A stretch of 64,000 bases of DNA from CAZSBB01 sp964605235 (GCA_964605235.1 CAZSBB010000019.1:49295-113294), one strand, 5' to 3'. Numbered from the stretch's first letter, positions 8,106-18,351 are shown. Made by a program: numbers and translations. The notes: generated from the sequence alone by a model not told the origin.

Positions 8106-11100
8106 CTACCGGCCGGCGTGTTCGACCACGATGGTGTGGCTGGGTGACGACATCACCACCTTGCCCCCCAGCAGCACGCACAGCTCGGGAATCAGCCGAC
8201 CTTCCACCGGCGCGAGCAACTGCTCCGCGATGATGCGCCCCGTCTGCCGTTCCAGCACGAACAGCGCGTAACCCTCGGCGGTCGGCTCGGGCGCGGCATC
8301 GCCCTGGGGCAACTCCAGCGGCCCGACGATCATCGCCCCATCCTCCACCACCACATCCCTCGGCAGCACCGCCGGCCCACCGAGCGCACGCGGCGGATGC
8401 CCGCCTGCCGCACCGCCGGGATTGCCCAGCGCGACCGGATTACCGGGGGCATTCGCCCGGCTGACCAACACCACATGCTGTTCCGCCACCAACTGGCTGA
8501 TGACCCGACGGTAATCACTGCTGAGCGCATCGCGCCACAACAGATGGCCCTGCTCATCGAGCGCCAGCGCCTGCTCCTGACTGAGCACCAGCCACAGCCC
8601 GCCGACCTGTTCGATCATCAAGCCGCGTCCGTCCGTCAGCGAAGGGCCGAAGGTGCGCAGCGTTCGGCCGTCGGTGGCGTCCAGCAGCAGCAGGTTGCCG
8701 TTGTCCTTGCGGATCACCAGATAATTGCCCGCCACCTTCACGAACGGAGCTGGCATCTGTCCCGACAGCGGCAGCCGCCAGATGACCTGCCCCTGGCGCA
8801 CATCATGCGCTGCGATCTGACTGTTGGTCAGGTAGATCAAACGTTCGTCGCCGCTGAGTCCCACCCACACGATGGGGCTGCGCTCCTCCACCACTTCGAT
8901 CACGCGCTGCCCGGTGGCGGGATCAACCACCTGAATGGAGCCCGACTGCGTTTCGTTCTCCGGCCCGACATCGCCCGCCAGCAGCAATGTCTGCTCATCC
9001 AGCGCCATCTGCCGCAGGGTGGTGAAGTCAAAGAAATGCTGCCACAGCACGCGCCCGCTGGCGCGCTCCAGCGCCAGCACCCGGCCGGTCGGGTCGGCGA
9101 TCACCACCTGACTGGCGTTGGCGGCGGTCCACGCCGGCGGCTCCTCCGGCGCGGGGGCGGCGCGGCCCAGCAGCAATTGAATGTTGCCCGGATTGAGCAT
9201 CTCCTCAAACTGCCGTTGCGCCAGCGGCCGGGCCTGGTCGCGTTGCTGCGGATCGCCCACGCCTTCAAGCAGGGCATCGACATCGACCAGTTCCCAACTC
9301 GGCGCACCATCGCGCATTTGCCGGGCTTCGAGCAGTTTTTCGCCATGGTAGTAGAGCAGCAGTTGATCGCCATCGGCGCGCAGCAGCGTGACATTGGGCA
9401 GCGGCAACTCACAGGTCCACAGTTGCGCCAGCGTCTGCACCTCAAACGCGCGCAGCCGCAGCCCCGCCTGGGTGATGATGATCTCCGCCGGCGGCGCGCC
9501 GTCACGCGGCAGCAGCAGGCGCCCCGGCAATGCCGCGGCGCGATCCAGCGGCAGCGTCAACTGCGGCAACTGCGCCTCGCGCACCACCTGCGTGCCCAGC
9601 CGCCCCAACCAATCCGCCAGGCTGCGCGGCCGACCGTCGACCAGCGGCGCCTGCTGCGGATGATCGCGCTGCAACTGCCGCAGCCAGCGCGCGGCGCGGG
9701 TGGGTTGGCCGGCGTCTTCACAGCTTAGCGCCAAGGCGCCGGCAATCGCCCCGCGCAACTGGGCGCGCGGGCCGGCGTCGTGGTAGGCGCGAATCAGCAG
9801 GCTCCCCGCCCGGTCATGCGCGCCTTGCTGCGCCAGCCGCTGCCCCGCGTGGTACAGCGCTGCCGGGCTGGCGGCCGCGGTGGGGTATTGCTCCGCCAGC
9901 GCCACCAGCGGGTCAGCACCGGCCGCCGGATCGCCGAGCAGTTCCGTCAGGCGCTGCTGGGCGGTCAGTTCATAGGTGTCGCGCAGTTCGGGTTGGGCTT
10001 CGAGCAGGCGAGTGATGAGCAGGCGCGCTTCCAGCCGCGCCTGCCGCGCCCCGCTGCCGTGCTGGAACAGCTGGGCCGCCAGTTGCGGGTCCGCCAGCAC
10101 GCTCTGGTAATGGTCCAGGGCATCGCCGCCGCGCCCGCTCGCCTGCTGGAAGCGGCCGGCGGCAAGTTGGTACGCCACTTCATCCGCCGGGGTGCGCGCC
10201 AGCGACGCCAGCCGATCGAACAGCGCCTGGCGCAGCTCCGCGCCGGCGTTGAGCAGGCTCAGGTACGGGCCGCGCCGGGTGTCGCTGTCGGGCAGGCTTT
10301 CCGGATCCGCCAGGGCGCGCACTTGTCGGAACAGTTCACGATGCAGCGCCTGCAGCGCGGAGGTGAGTTCCTCGCTGCGCTGGCGCAGGCGCGTCTGATC
10401 CCAGGCGCTGATGGCGGCATCCACCGCATCGAGCATGTCCGACCACTGCTGCCGCTGGGCCGCCAGGTGCGCCAAGGCGAGCGCCGGCTGCGGGTCATCC
10501 GGGCGCGCCGCCACCTGGGCGAGCAGTTGCTTCCGCGCCTGTTCCCAGGTCATGAGCATCTGCAGGCCCTGCGCGTCGGCGATCAGCAATTGCTGCTTGC
10601 CCAGCAGCAGGTTGCCCCCGGCCTCCAGCGGCTGACGCTGACGCACGGCGCCGTCGCGCAGGTCGATGGTCAGCAGTTCGTGCGCCCGCGCCAGCAGCAA
10701 CTGTTCGCCCACCACGCAGGGCGCTCCCGCCAGCGCGCCCGGCTCATCCGGCGCGGCAGGCATCTCCCAGCGCGGCGCCAGCGTCTGGGCATCGAGCAAA
10801 CGCAGCCCCGCGCCATACACCAGCAGGCCGTGGGGCGTGAGCAGCATCTGGTCATCCCCGCGCCAGTTGGCGACCAGCACCCGCTGCAGCACGCCGGTGT
10901 CCGGGTCCAGCAGCAACGGGCCCTGCGCTTCGCGCGCGGATATCACCAGTAAGCCAGCGGGCAGCCGCAACGGAGCGGGCAACTGGCTGGCGGACCACAA
11001 CTGGCGCACCACCGGCATGCGGCGCGGATCAGGCTTCTCGCCGCCGAGCACGCGCAACCAGCGCACCGCGCCATCGCGGGCATTCAGCGCGGCAACCGCG

Positions 11101-12542
11101 CCTAGCCCGTCATTGACGTACAACTGCCCGTCCGCCAGCGTCAGCGCGCCCAGCGTGGCGCCGGCGCTGCCGGTGGCGGCGGTGCTCGCCAGGTTGCGTT
11201 TCCAGACCAGACTGCCGTCGCGCCGGTCCAGAGCGATGACGTAGGAACTGTGAAAACCCGACTGCTGGCTGCGGCGAATCAGGGCATACACCCGCAGGGC
11301 ATCGACCGCCGGCGTGCCGTGAAAAAACGCCGTGTCGAGCGTTTCATCCAACTGCCGCGGCTCCACGCGCCAGCGGGCGACGCCGTCGCGCTGCGCCAGG
11401 CAACTGAGCCAGGTGTGATGCATTTTGAGCCGCCAGCCGAAGCGGTTGTTGGAGACGCGCCCGACGATGGTGTACAGCTCGCCATCGGCGGGGGCGACGC
11501 CCCGAGCGTCGGCGATCCACTGATTGGCGGACGCCAGATTGCCCAGCACCGCGCGGAGGTCGACCTCGCGCGGCGCGTGCCGCCAGCGCAAACGTCCACT
11601 GACCGCATCGAGCGCCGTGACCACGCGCCCGTCGTTGACCACCAGCAGGTCGCCCACCAGCGCCGGCAGCAGGTTGTCGTCCAACGTGGAGCGCGGCCGC
11701 TCCATGCCGCGCGGCCCGGCATGGCTCGTGTCACCCTCCTGACGCAGCACCAGCGTCCACAACGACTCACCGAGCTGGCCCGGTGGAACGGCAGCGTCGG
11801 CGACGGACTGGCCCACCTGCACCACGGCCGGCAACTGCGGGCGCGCCAGCTGCTGCTGCCACTGCGCCAACTGCGCCAGCTCGGCGTCGGCGTGCAGGGC
11901 GCGTAACCGCACCCGCGCCGCCTCCAGCGCCGCGGGTTCGGCGCCGAACAAGCCGCACGCCCCCGCCAGCAAACTGTAGCGGCGCTCAAACGCCGGCAAA
12001 TCCGGATGCTGCCGCAGCGCCCGCAGCAGGCCGGCGGCATCCTCCAGCGCGCCTTCCTCGAGCAGCATCGCCGCCAGGTCCAGCGCCCCGGCCGCCCCGC
12101 TGGGCGTGAGCCAGTAGCGGGTGGTCAGGTCCGCGAGCTGGGCGCGCCGGGCATCGGGCGCGGCGGGCAGTTGCGCGAGCAAGCGCTGCGCCGCCGGCTC
12201 GTACTGCTGGCGATAGCTTGCCAGCAGCGCGGGGTGGTTCGCCAGCAGGCGCCAGACGGTGGTGGTGAGGTCTTCGTGCAGGTCGGCTTTGGCGGGGTGC
12301 AGCTTGCGGCCGTATTGCTCGAGCGCCTGCTGATACTTGCCCACCGCCTCACTGGTGCGCTGCTGCCCGAGCAGATGCTCCGCTTCGTTGAGCAGATCGA
12401 CCGCGGCGGGCGAGTCATCCAGGTAGACCGGCGTGACGGCGAAATCGACATCCGCGCCGCCCCGGCTCAAGCCCACCCACCACACCAGCGCCGCCAGCAA
12501 CGACGGGAGCAAGCGGCCAGCAGTGCAGCGGAAAGTGTGCAT
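8106..12542 (-). CDS. Giant exported protein with two PQQ-like beta-propellers and TPR regions
   Basis: 1478 residues beginning with a likely signal peptide (basic start, hydrophobic LLPSLLAALVWWVGL). Four zones can be read: TPR-like helices at about 40-240; PQQ/BamB-type beta-propeller repeats at about 260-660 (recurring LxALDAxxGxxxW patterns); more TPR-like helices at about 670-1030; and a second PQQ-like propeller to the end. It is probably periplasmic or surface-associated, serving as a scaffold or binding protein. No active site is recognisable. Codon use resembles its neighbours. It is divergent from the SGNH-like gene at 12730. Confidence 0.75.
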   Translation of the reverse strand: MHTFRCTAGRLLPSLLAALVWWVGLSRGGADVDFAVTPVYLDDSPAAVDLLNEAEHLLGQQRTSEAVGKYQQALEQYGRKLHPAKADLHEDLTTTVWRLLANHPALLASYRQQYEPAAQRLLAQLPAAPDARRAQLADLTTRYWLTPSGAAGALDLAAMLLEEGALEDAAGLLRALRQHPDLPAFERRYSLLAGACGLFGAEPAALEAARVRLRALHADAELAQLAQWQQQLARPQLPAVVQVGQSVADAAVPPGQLGESLWTLVLRQEGDTSHAGPRGMERPRSTLDDNLLPALVGDLLVVNDGRVVTALDAVSGRLRWRHAPREVDLRAVLGNLASANQWIADARGVAPADGELYTIVGRVSNNRFGWRLKMHHTWLSCLAQRDGVARWRVEPRQLDETLDTAFFHGTPAVDALRVYALIRRSQQSGFHSSYVIALDRRDGSLVWKRNLASTAATGSAGATLGALTLADGQLYVNDGLGAVAALNARDGAVRWLRVLGGEKPDPRRMPVVRQLWSASQLPAPLRLPAGLLVISAREAQGPLLLDPDTGVLQRVLVANWRGDDQMLLTPHGLLVYGAGLRLLDAQTLAPRWEMPAAPDEPGALAGAPCVVGEQLLLARAHELLTIDLRDGAVRQRQPLEAGGNLLLGKQQLLIADAQGLQMLMTWEQARKQLLAQVAARPDDPQPALALAHLAAQRQQWSDMLDAVDAAISAWDQTRLRQRSEELTSALQALHRELFRQVRALADPESLPDSDTRRGPYLSLLNAGAELRQALFDRLASLARTPADEVAYQLAAGRFQQASGRGGDALDHYQSVLADPQLAAQLFQHGSGARQARLEARLLITRLLEAQPELRDTYELTAQQRLTELLGDPAAGADPLVALAEQYPTAAASPAALYHAGQRLAQQGAHDRAGSLLIRAYHDAGPRAQLRGAIAGALALSCEDAGQPTRAARWLRQLQRDHPQQAPLVDGRPRSLADWLGRLGTQVVREAQLPQLTLPLDRAAALPGRLLLPRDGAPPAEIIITQAGLRLRAFEVQTLAQLWTCELPLPNVTLLRADGDQLLLYYHGEKLLEARQMRDGAPSWELVDVDALLEGVGDPQQRDQARPLAQRQFEEMLNPGNIQLLLGRAAPAPEEPPAWTAANASQVVIADPTGRVLALERASGRVLWQHFFDFTTLRQMALDEQTLLLAGDVGPENETQSGSIQVVDPATGQRVIEVVEERSPIVWVGLSGDERLIYLTNSQIAAHDVRQGQVIWRLPLSGQMPAPFVKVAGNYLVIRKDNGNLLLLDATDGRTLRTFGPSLTDGRGLMIEQVGGLWLVLSQEQALALDEQGHLLWRDALSSDYRRVISQLVAEQHVVLVSRANAPGNPVALGNPGGAAGGHPPRALGGPAVLPRDVVVEDGAMIVGPLELPQGDAAPEPTAEGYALFVLERQTGRIIAEQLLAPVEGRLIPELCVLLGGKVVMSSPSHTIVVEHAGR

Positions 12543-12729
12543 GGCAGGATTCTAGGCCCCGGAGGCCGAAACCGCATCGGAAAATGCCCGCCTGGTCGTC
12601 CGATAAGCAGTGATACATCCAGGAAGCGGTGTTCAGCATTGGGCAGGTGTTGGCGCGGCGGCGGGTGTACCGATCTAGCTTTGACGCCGGCTTGTCGACG
12701 CCGTCTGCCGAATCACGATGGGAGCAGCC

Positions 12730-13605
12730 ATGGAACGCGCCAACACCGCAGCGTCTTCGGAAACCGCCGCCGCTCTCCCGGCGGAAGTGCGTGAACTGCT
12801 GGCGTGGTGTGATGATCAACCGGCGGCCCGGCAGGCGGCGGCTTCGGTGGATGTCGAGCCGCGCCCCTCCCGGCTGGTGCGCCCCGCGGCGTGGCGGTTG
12901 TGGGCGGCAATGCTGGTGGTGGCGCTGCTGCTGGGACTGAAGCTCAGTGAGTTGCAACTGACCACCACGCACGCGCTGGCGCTGCCTCCGCCGGGTCAGC
13001 CGCTGATGGCGCTGGAGGAACAGGTGATCGCCCCCGCCCCGACGCCGACGGTGGTGATTCTCGGCAGCGGTCCGGTGCGCGCGGCGGTGCAGGCGCGGCA
13101 ACTGGAAGATGAGTTGGGATTGCCCGTGGGTTCGGTGCTGAATCTGGGCATGTCGGCCGGCAGCGCCAGTGACGCGCTGACGCTGTACGAACGCAACCGC
13201 TCCAAGCTGCAACAGGCGCGCTGGCTGGTGGTGGCGGTCGATGGCTGGGACCTGCAAACAACCGAAAGCGTGACGACCCCGGCGGCTGACCGGCCGGCGC
13301 TGGAGAAACTCGTCGCGCTGGCGCAAGCCGACGGCCTGCAGGTGGCGGCACTGCAAACGCCCACGCGCCCGGCAGCGGCGGATGAATTGATTGAGCCGAC
13401 GAACACGAGCCGACGGCAAACGCTGGGCGCCGTGCCGTTCTGGTGCTTTCCCACCGGCGCGGAAGCGGACATTCCCGCGCAATGCTTCGATCCCGCTGGT
13501 CAACTGACTGCAGCGGGCGCGGCGCGATTCACCTGTCGCCTGGCGGATCTGCTGAGTCTGCCGCAGGCCGATGAGCAGCCCACGCGCGTCGCGCGCAGCA
13601 ACTGA
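12730..13605 (+). CDS. Membrane-anchored SGNH-hydrolase-like protein, probably degenerate
   Basis: 291 residues. A cytoplasmic Ala-rich N-terminus is followed by one helix (residues about 60-76, AAMLVVALLLGLKL) and an extracytoplasmic domain. VVILGSGPVR, LNLGMSAGSASDALTLYERN and LVVAVDGWDL are laid out like blocks I, II and III of SGNH/DltD-type hydrolases. The block I GDS is GSG here, and I cannot place the Asp-His pair near the C-terminus, so it may be inactive or mis-assigned. Start chosen at ATG 12730 with GGAG 5 nt upstream. An in-frame ATG at 12718 lacks this. Confidence 0.5.
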   Translation: MERANTAASSETAAALPAEVRELLAWCDDQPAARQAAASVDVEPRPSRLVRPAAWRLWAAMLVVALLLGLKLSELQLTTTHALALPPPGQPLMALEEQVIAPAPTPTVVILGSGPVRAAVQARQLEDELGLPVGSVLNLGMSAGSASDALTLYERNRSKLQQARWLVVAVDGWDLQTTESVTTPAADRPALEKLVALAQADGLQVAALQTPTRPAAADELIEPTNTSRRQTLGAVPFWCFPTGAEADIPAQCFDPAGQLTAAGAARFTCRLADLLSLPQADEQPTRVARSN

Positions 13606-13632
13606 CGCAGGACGTAACGGCGAGCTGCAGCA

Positions 13633-16311
13633 TCACGACTGCGTGCGGCTCTGGAGCTGGCGCAGCAGGTCGAACGCCTGCAGCGGGGTGAGCGCGTCAA
13701 GCTGGGCGTCGCGCAGTTCCTGCACCACCGGGTGGTCGAGATATTCCGTGAACAGCGACATCTGCCCGGGCGGTTCACGCCGTGGGGCTGCGGCTTTGCT
13801 CGCCATGCGCGGGGCGCTGTGGCTGACTTCCAGTTGCGCCATCAGTTCATTGGCGCGGGTGATGACGCTCGGCGGCAGGCCGGCGATTTTGGCGACATGC
13901 ACGCCGTAGCTGCGGTCGGTGGCGCCGGGGACAATGCGGTGAAGGAAGACGATCTGGTCCTGCCATTCGCGGACGGAGACGTTGAGGTTGCTGACGTTGG
14001 GATACTGTTCGCCGAGCTGGGTGATCTCGTGGTAGTGGGTGGCGAAGAGCGTGCGACACCGGCGGCGGGTCAGATGCTCGGCAATCGCCCAGGCGAGGCT
14101 CAGGCCGTCGAGCGTGGACGTGCCGCGCCCGATTTCATCGAGAATGACCAGACTGGCGGGGGTGGCGTGATGGCAGATGTTGGCGGTTTCGGTCATCTCG
14201 ACCATGAAGGTGGATTGGCCGGCGTGCAGTTCGTCGGACGCGCCGATGCGGGTGAAGATGCGGTCGCACAGGCCGACGGTCGCGGCATCGGCAGGCACGA
14301 AGCTGCCGGTGTGCGCCAGCAGGGTGATGAGCGCCGCCTGGCGGATGAAGGTGCTTTTGCCCGCCATGTTGGGGCCGGTGATGAGCGCGAGCGTGGGGGC
14401 GGCTGCGTCGTCGGCCGCACCGCCGAGGGTGACGTCGTTGGCGACGAACTGTTTGCCCAGCAGTTCATCGAGCACCGGATGGCGCGCCCCACGCAGTTGC
14501 AGCGTCGGCTCATCCACCAGCGTCGGCTGCACGTAGCGCCAGCGCACCGCCCGGCGGGCGAAACACGCGAGCACATCCAGCTCGGCGACCAGCTCCGCAA
14601 AGCCATGCAGATGGCGCAGCTCCTGCTGGGCGGCTGCGCAAAGCTGGGCGAACAGCTCCTGCTCACGGGCGACGGCGCGCTCCTGGGCGGTCAGGACTTT
14701 GCCTTCGTATTCCTTGAGTTCGGGCGTGATGAAACGCTCAGCGTTCTTGAGCGTCTGCTTGCGGGTCCAGTTGTCGGGCGCTTTGTCGCGCTGGGCGGCC
14801 GTCAGCTCGATGTAGAAGCCGAAGACTTTGTTGTAGCCGACTTTCAGATTGGGAATGCCCGCCTCGTCGATGAGCTGCTTCTGGTAGTGCGCCAGCCAGG
14901 CGTTGGAATCCTGTTGCAGCGCCCGGCATTCATCGAGCTGAGCATCCACACCGTCGCGGATGAGTCCGCCATCGCGCAGGTGGTGCGGCGGTGCTTCGAC
15001 ACAGGCGGCGGCGATGTGGGCGGCAAGCTGCGCCAGCGCAGCGGCGACTTCATCAGCGCGCTGGTGATGCGTGCTGACCGTCGGCCGCTGGGACAGCAGT
15101 TGCGTCAAGGTGCGGGCGTGCGCCACGCTGGCGCCCAGCGCCACCAGATCGCGCGGGGTGGCTCGCCCGACGGCGATGCGCGAGGCGATGCGCTGCACGT
15201 CCTGCACTTCCCCCAGCGTGGTGCGCAGCTCATCGAGAAACCGGCTGTCATCCACCAGGGCGCGCACCACGCGCTGGCGGGCTTCGATCGCTGCGCGCTG
15301 CCGGAGGGGATAGCAGAGCCAGGCGCGGAGCAGGCGCTTGCCCATGGCGGTGACGCATTGCTGCATGACCCCCAGCAGGCTGCCGTCGGCCGAGCCGGTG
15401 CGCAGCGTGCGTTCGATCTCCAGGCTGCGCAGCGAAGTCTGATCGATGATGAGGTGGGCGCTGCGTTCAAACCGGCGCGGCGGCTGCAGGTGACGCAGGG
15501 AGCGCGGCAGCGGATGGCGCGATTGGCTGGGGTCCACGCGCTCGCTGGCGCATTGGGTTTCAAGCAGGTAATGCACCAACGCCCCGGCGGGCGCGAGCAA
15601 GGGGTCGTCCTCGGCAAAGCCAAAACCCGCCAGACTGGCGACGCCGTATTGCTGCCGGAGCACCTGCGCTGCTTCGCCCAGCCGGAACTGCCACGCCGGC
15701 CGGGGGGTGCAGACGGCTTCGAGCCCCAGCAGCGCCTGCCTGACCCGCGGCGGGGTGACGCGGTCGGCGGTTTCCACATAAAGCAACTCGCGCGGATTGA
15801 TGCGCGCCAGCTCGTCACGCAAAGCGGCAGCGGACAACGCCGCGACGGCAAACGCGCCGGTGCTCAATTCCACCCACGCCAGCAGCGCCTGTTCATCGCT
15901 GGGAAACAGCACCGCCGCCAGCGGGTTTTCCTGGCCTTCCTCCAGCAGCGCTTCGTCGGTGAGCGTGCCGGGGGTGATGACGCGGGTGACATCGCGCTCC
16001 ACGACGCCCTTGGCCTGAGCGGGGTCTTCCACCTGATCGCACACCGCCACGCGGTAGCCCGCCTGGATCATCTTGCGCAGGTAGCCCTCGACGGCATGGT
16101 ACGGCACGCCCGCCATGGGCACGCCCTCGGTGCGCTGGGTCAGCGTGACGCCCATGACCTTGTGGGCAAGTTTGGCGTCGTCGTAAAACAGCTCGTAAAA
16201 GTCGCCCATGCGGAAAAACAGCACGCAGTCGGGATACTGCTGCTTGAAGCGCGCGAACTGGCGCATCGCGGGCGTGAGCTGGTCGGCGTTTTTCGGTTTC
16301 TGCGGAGGCAT
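13633..16311 (-). CDS. mutS: DNA mismatch repair protein MutS
   Basis: 892 residues, full-length for MutS1. The N-terminal mismatch-recognition domain holds the Phe-x-Glu motif in GDFYELF. Connector and lever domains follow. The ABC-type ATPase has Walker A GPNMAGKST (K652), the MutS-specific TFMVEMTET, and Walker B VILDEIGRGTST. The C-terminal dimerisation tail is present but I could not delimit it. It recognises mismatches and recruits MutL, which is not in this window. Minus strand and convergent with the SGNH-like gene across 27 bp. No Shine-Dalgarno is evident before the ATG; a TACATT hexamer lies 11 nt upstream of it. Confidence 0.97.
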   Translation of the reverse strand: MPPQKPKNADQLTPAMRQFARFKQQYPDCVLFFRMGDFYELFYDDAKLAHKVMGVTLTQRTEGVPMAGVPYHAVEGYLRKMIQAGYRVAVCDQVEDPAQAKGVVERDVTRVITPGTLTDEALLEEGQENPLAAVLFPSDEQALLAWVELSTGAFAVAALSAAALRDELARINPRELLYVETADRVTPPRVRQALLGLEAVCTPRPAWQFRLGEAAQVLRQQYGVASLAGFGFAEDDPLLAPAGALVHYLLETQCASERVDPSQSRHPLPRSLRHLQPPRRFERSAHLIIDQTSLRSLEIERTLRTGSADGSLLGVMQQCVTAMGKRLLRAWLCYPLRQRAAIEARQRVVRALVDDSRFLDELRTTLGEVQDVQRIASRIAVGRATPRDLVALGASVAHARTLTQLLSQRPTVSTHHQRADEVAAALAQLAAHIAAACVEAPPHHLRDGGLIRDGVDAQLDECRALQQDSNAWLAHYQKQLIDEAGIPNLKVGYNKVFGFYIELTAAQRDKAPDNWTRKQTLKNAERFITPELKEYEGKVLTAQERAVAREQELFAQLCAAAQQELRHLHGFAELVAELDVLACFARRAVRWRYVQPTLVDEPTLQLRGARHPVLDELLGKQFVANDVTLGGAADDAAAPTLALITGPNMAGKSTFIRQAALITLLAHTGSFVPADAATVGLCDRIFTRIGASDELHAGQSTFMVEMTETANICHHATPASLVILDEIGRGTSTLDGLSLAWAIAEHLTRRRCRTLFATHYHEITQLGEQYPNVSNLNVSVREWQDQIVFLHRIVPGATDRSYGVHVAKIAGLPPSVITRANELMAQLEVSHSAPRMASKAAAPRREPPGQMSLFTEYLDHPVVQELRDAQLDALTPLQAFDLLRQLQSRTQS

Positions 16312-16425
16312 GGGAAATGATGAATGTACCGCATGACGGGGGCGGGCGTTGCCGTGGCGCGGGGAGGGAGCGCCCCCCGGCAGAGGCGAAGGCGAACGGG
16401 GAGAAATGCGGGGCAGGTTTTGCGG

Positions 16426-16431
16426 TACGCT
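16426..16431 (+). promoter_or_regulatory. TACGCT -10-like hexamer 6 nt before the TauE/SafE start
   Basis: TACGCT with exactly 6 nt to the ATG at 16438 and no Shine-Dalgarno between them. This is the spacing expected for a leaderless mRNA. No good -35 element. Confidence 0.35.
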
Positions 16432-16437
16432 TGATGT

Positions 16438-17289
16438 ATGTCAATGCTTGCGGATATGCAGCTGCTGTCGTGGTCCAGTGCGGTGGTGGTGGTGCTGGGC
16501 TTGATAGCCGGCGTGCTGGGCGGCATGCTCGGCGTGGGCGGCAGCGTGCTGATGATCCCCGGCCTGGTGTGGCTGTTCGGACAGGACCGCGACCCGGCGC
16601 TGGGCCAGCATGTCTATCAGGCGGCAGCGATGATCGCCAACGTGGCGGTGTCGGTTCCCGCGGCGCTGCGGCATCGCAAGGCGGGCACGATGCGGCATGA
16701 AGTGCTGCGCTGGATGCTGCCGGCGGCGCTGGGCTTTGTGCTGCTGGGGGTGTGGATGAGCAACTGGCCGGTGTTTGAAGGCAAGACCGGCGGCATCTGG
16801 TTGGGCCGACTGATGGGCGTTTTTCTGTTTTATGTCGCCTATGAAAACGTGCGCAAGCTGCGCAGCCAGCCGAGCGCCAATGTCGAGGAACTGGGCGCCG
16901 AGCGCATTCGGCCGGGCGTGTGCGTGGGCCTGGGTTTCGTGATGGGCATGTTCGCGGGCCTGCTGGGCATCGGCGGGGGCGCGCTGGCGGTGCCGTTGCA
17001 ACAGATGCTGATGAGGCTGCCGCTGCGGCAGTGCATCGCCAACAGTTCGGCGGTCATCTGCGTCATCGCGGCGGTGGGGGCGGTGTACAAGAACGCCACC
17101 CTGGGGCTGCATCATTACGACTGGCACACCAGCCTGTGGCTGGCGCTGCTGCTGGCGCCGGCGGCGTGGATCGGGGGCCGCTTTGGCGCGAACCTGACCC
17201 ACCGACTGCCGCTGCGGCAGGTGCGGATGGTGTTCATCGCCCTGATGCTGGTGTCGGCGTGGAAAATGCTCAAACTGCCCTGGCCATAA
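16438..17289 (+). CDS. TauE/SafE (TSUP) family membrane permease
   Basis: 283 residues with about eight hydrophobic segments in two homologous halves. Each half starts with a Gly-rich GGMLGVGG or AGLLGIGGG motif (residues about 30 and 178), the hallmark of the TSUP/DUF81 family. Members export or import sulfur compounds and small organic anions such as sulfite, sulfoacetate or sulfonates. No substrate can be assigned here. Inner membrane. Transcribed divergently from mutS across 126 bp. The sulfatase at 28-29.7 kb is too far away to link it firmly to sulfate metabolism. Confidence 0.88.
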   Translation: MSMLADMQLLSWSSAVVVVLGLIAGVLGGMLGVGGSVLMIPGLVWLFGQDRDPALGQHVYQAAAMIANVAVSVPAALRHRKAGTMRHEVLRWMLPAALGFVLLGVWMSNWPVFEGKTGGIWLGRLMGVFLFYVAYENVRKLRSQPSANVEELGAERIRPGVCVGLGFVMGMFAGLLGIGGGALAVPLQQMLMRLPLRQCIANSSAVICVIAAVGAVYKNATLGLHHYDWHTSLWLALLLAPAAWIGGRFGANLTHRLPLRQVRMVFIALMLVSAWKMLKLPWP

Positions 17290-17433
17290 GTCTGCGGGGG
17301 AAAGCCAGTAGCGACCTGCCTACCATTGCACCGCAACCGCGCGGCAGCGCGGAACGTACGCTCTGGCGACGGCATGCGGATTGCTGTTGTGAACGCCAGA
17401 CGTCGGTCCGCGCCGACGGTGGGAGATCGACCG

Positions 17434-18273
17434 ATGACCCGTTTCTTCAACAACGTCAAAACCGTGGTCCTGCTGGGCGGCATGTTCGGCCTGGTGCTGC
17501 TGATCGGCGCCCAGTTCGGGCAGCAGGGGCTCCTGATTGCCTTCGTGCTCGGCGGGCTGATGAACGTCATCGCCTTCTTCTTCAGCGATCGCATCGCCCT
17601 GGCGGCCATGCAGGCGCAGGAAGTCGATGAACGCAGCGCCCCGGACCTCTATGCCATGGTGCAGCGCCTGGCCGACCGCGCCGGGCTGCCCATGCCGCGG
17701 GTCTACATCTGCCCGCAGGAAGCGCCCAACGCTTTCGCCACCGGGCGCAGCCCCAGCAAGGCGGCCGTCGCGGTGACGCGCGGCGCGCTGCGGCTGCTCA
17801 GCTATGACGAACTGGAAGGCGTGATGGGCCACGAGCTGGCGCATGTGAAGAACCGCGACACGCTGATCAGTTGCGTGGCGGCAACCATTGCCGGGGCGAT
17901 CAACATGCTCGGGTACATGGCGTTCTGGTTCGGCGGCGGCGGCGACCGGGAGCGCGGGGGCAACCCGCTGGTGGGCCTGCTGCTGCTGCTGCTGGCGCCG
18001 ATAGCCGCGGCGCTGATTCAGATGGCGATCAGCCGCAGCCGGGAGTTTGTCGCCGATGCGGATGGCGCGGAAATCGCCGGCTCACCCCATGGGCTGGTGG
18101 CGGCGCTGCGCAAGCTCGAATCGGTCGCCCGGCGGGTGCCGCTGCAGGGTGAAATGAGCACGCAGAATCACATGTTCATCGTCCAGCCGCTTTCGGGCGA
18201 CAGCCTGAGCCGCATGTTCTCCACCCACCCGGCGACGGAAGAACGCATCGCCCGGCTGATGGAACTGGCGTAA
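17434..18273 (+). CDS. htpX: Membrane zinc metalloprotease HtpX
   Basis: 279 residues. Two N-terminal helices, then the zinc-binding HELAH (H133, E134, H137) and the downstream zinc Glu in SREFVADADGAEI, followed by two further membrane segments. HtpX is an inner-membrane quality-control protease that degrades misfolded membrane proteins. The start is set at ATG 17434, preceded by GGGAG at 8 nt, and it gives the usual MTRFFNN N-terminus. Size is normal. It may be co-transcribed with the small protein at 18352, which begins 78 nt after its stop. Confidence 0.93.
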   Translation: MTRFFNNVKTVVLLGGMFGLVLLIGAQFGQQGLLIAFVLGGLMNVIAFFFSDRIALAAMQAQEVDERSAPDLYAMVQRLADRAGLPMPRVYICPQEAPNAFATGRSPSKAAVAVTRGALRLLSYDELEGVMGHELAHVKNRDTLISCVAATIAGAINMLGYMAFWFGGGGDRERGGNPLVGLLLLLLAPIAAALIQMAISRSREFVADADGAEIAGSPHGLVAALRKLESVARRVPLQGEMSTQNHMFIVQPLSGDSLSRMFSTHPATEERIARLMELA

Positions 18274-18351
18274 GGCGACAGCAACGTGCGCCCCTCGACT
18301 TTCCGCCTGCCCGCCTTTGCGATACATTTGCCGGTGCAGGAGACTTCGACG

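Noticed and set aside
13732..16320. An 862-residue open frame on the plus strand opposite mutS
   Set aside because: It is the mirror of a well-conserved gene in G+C-rich DNA. The translation is Gln/His/Arg-rich with no domain and no initiation signal.
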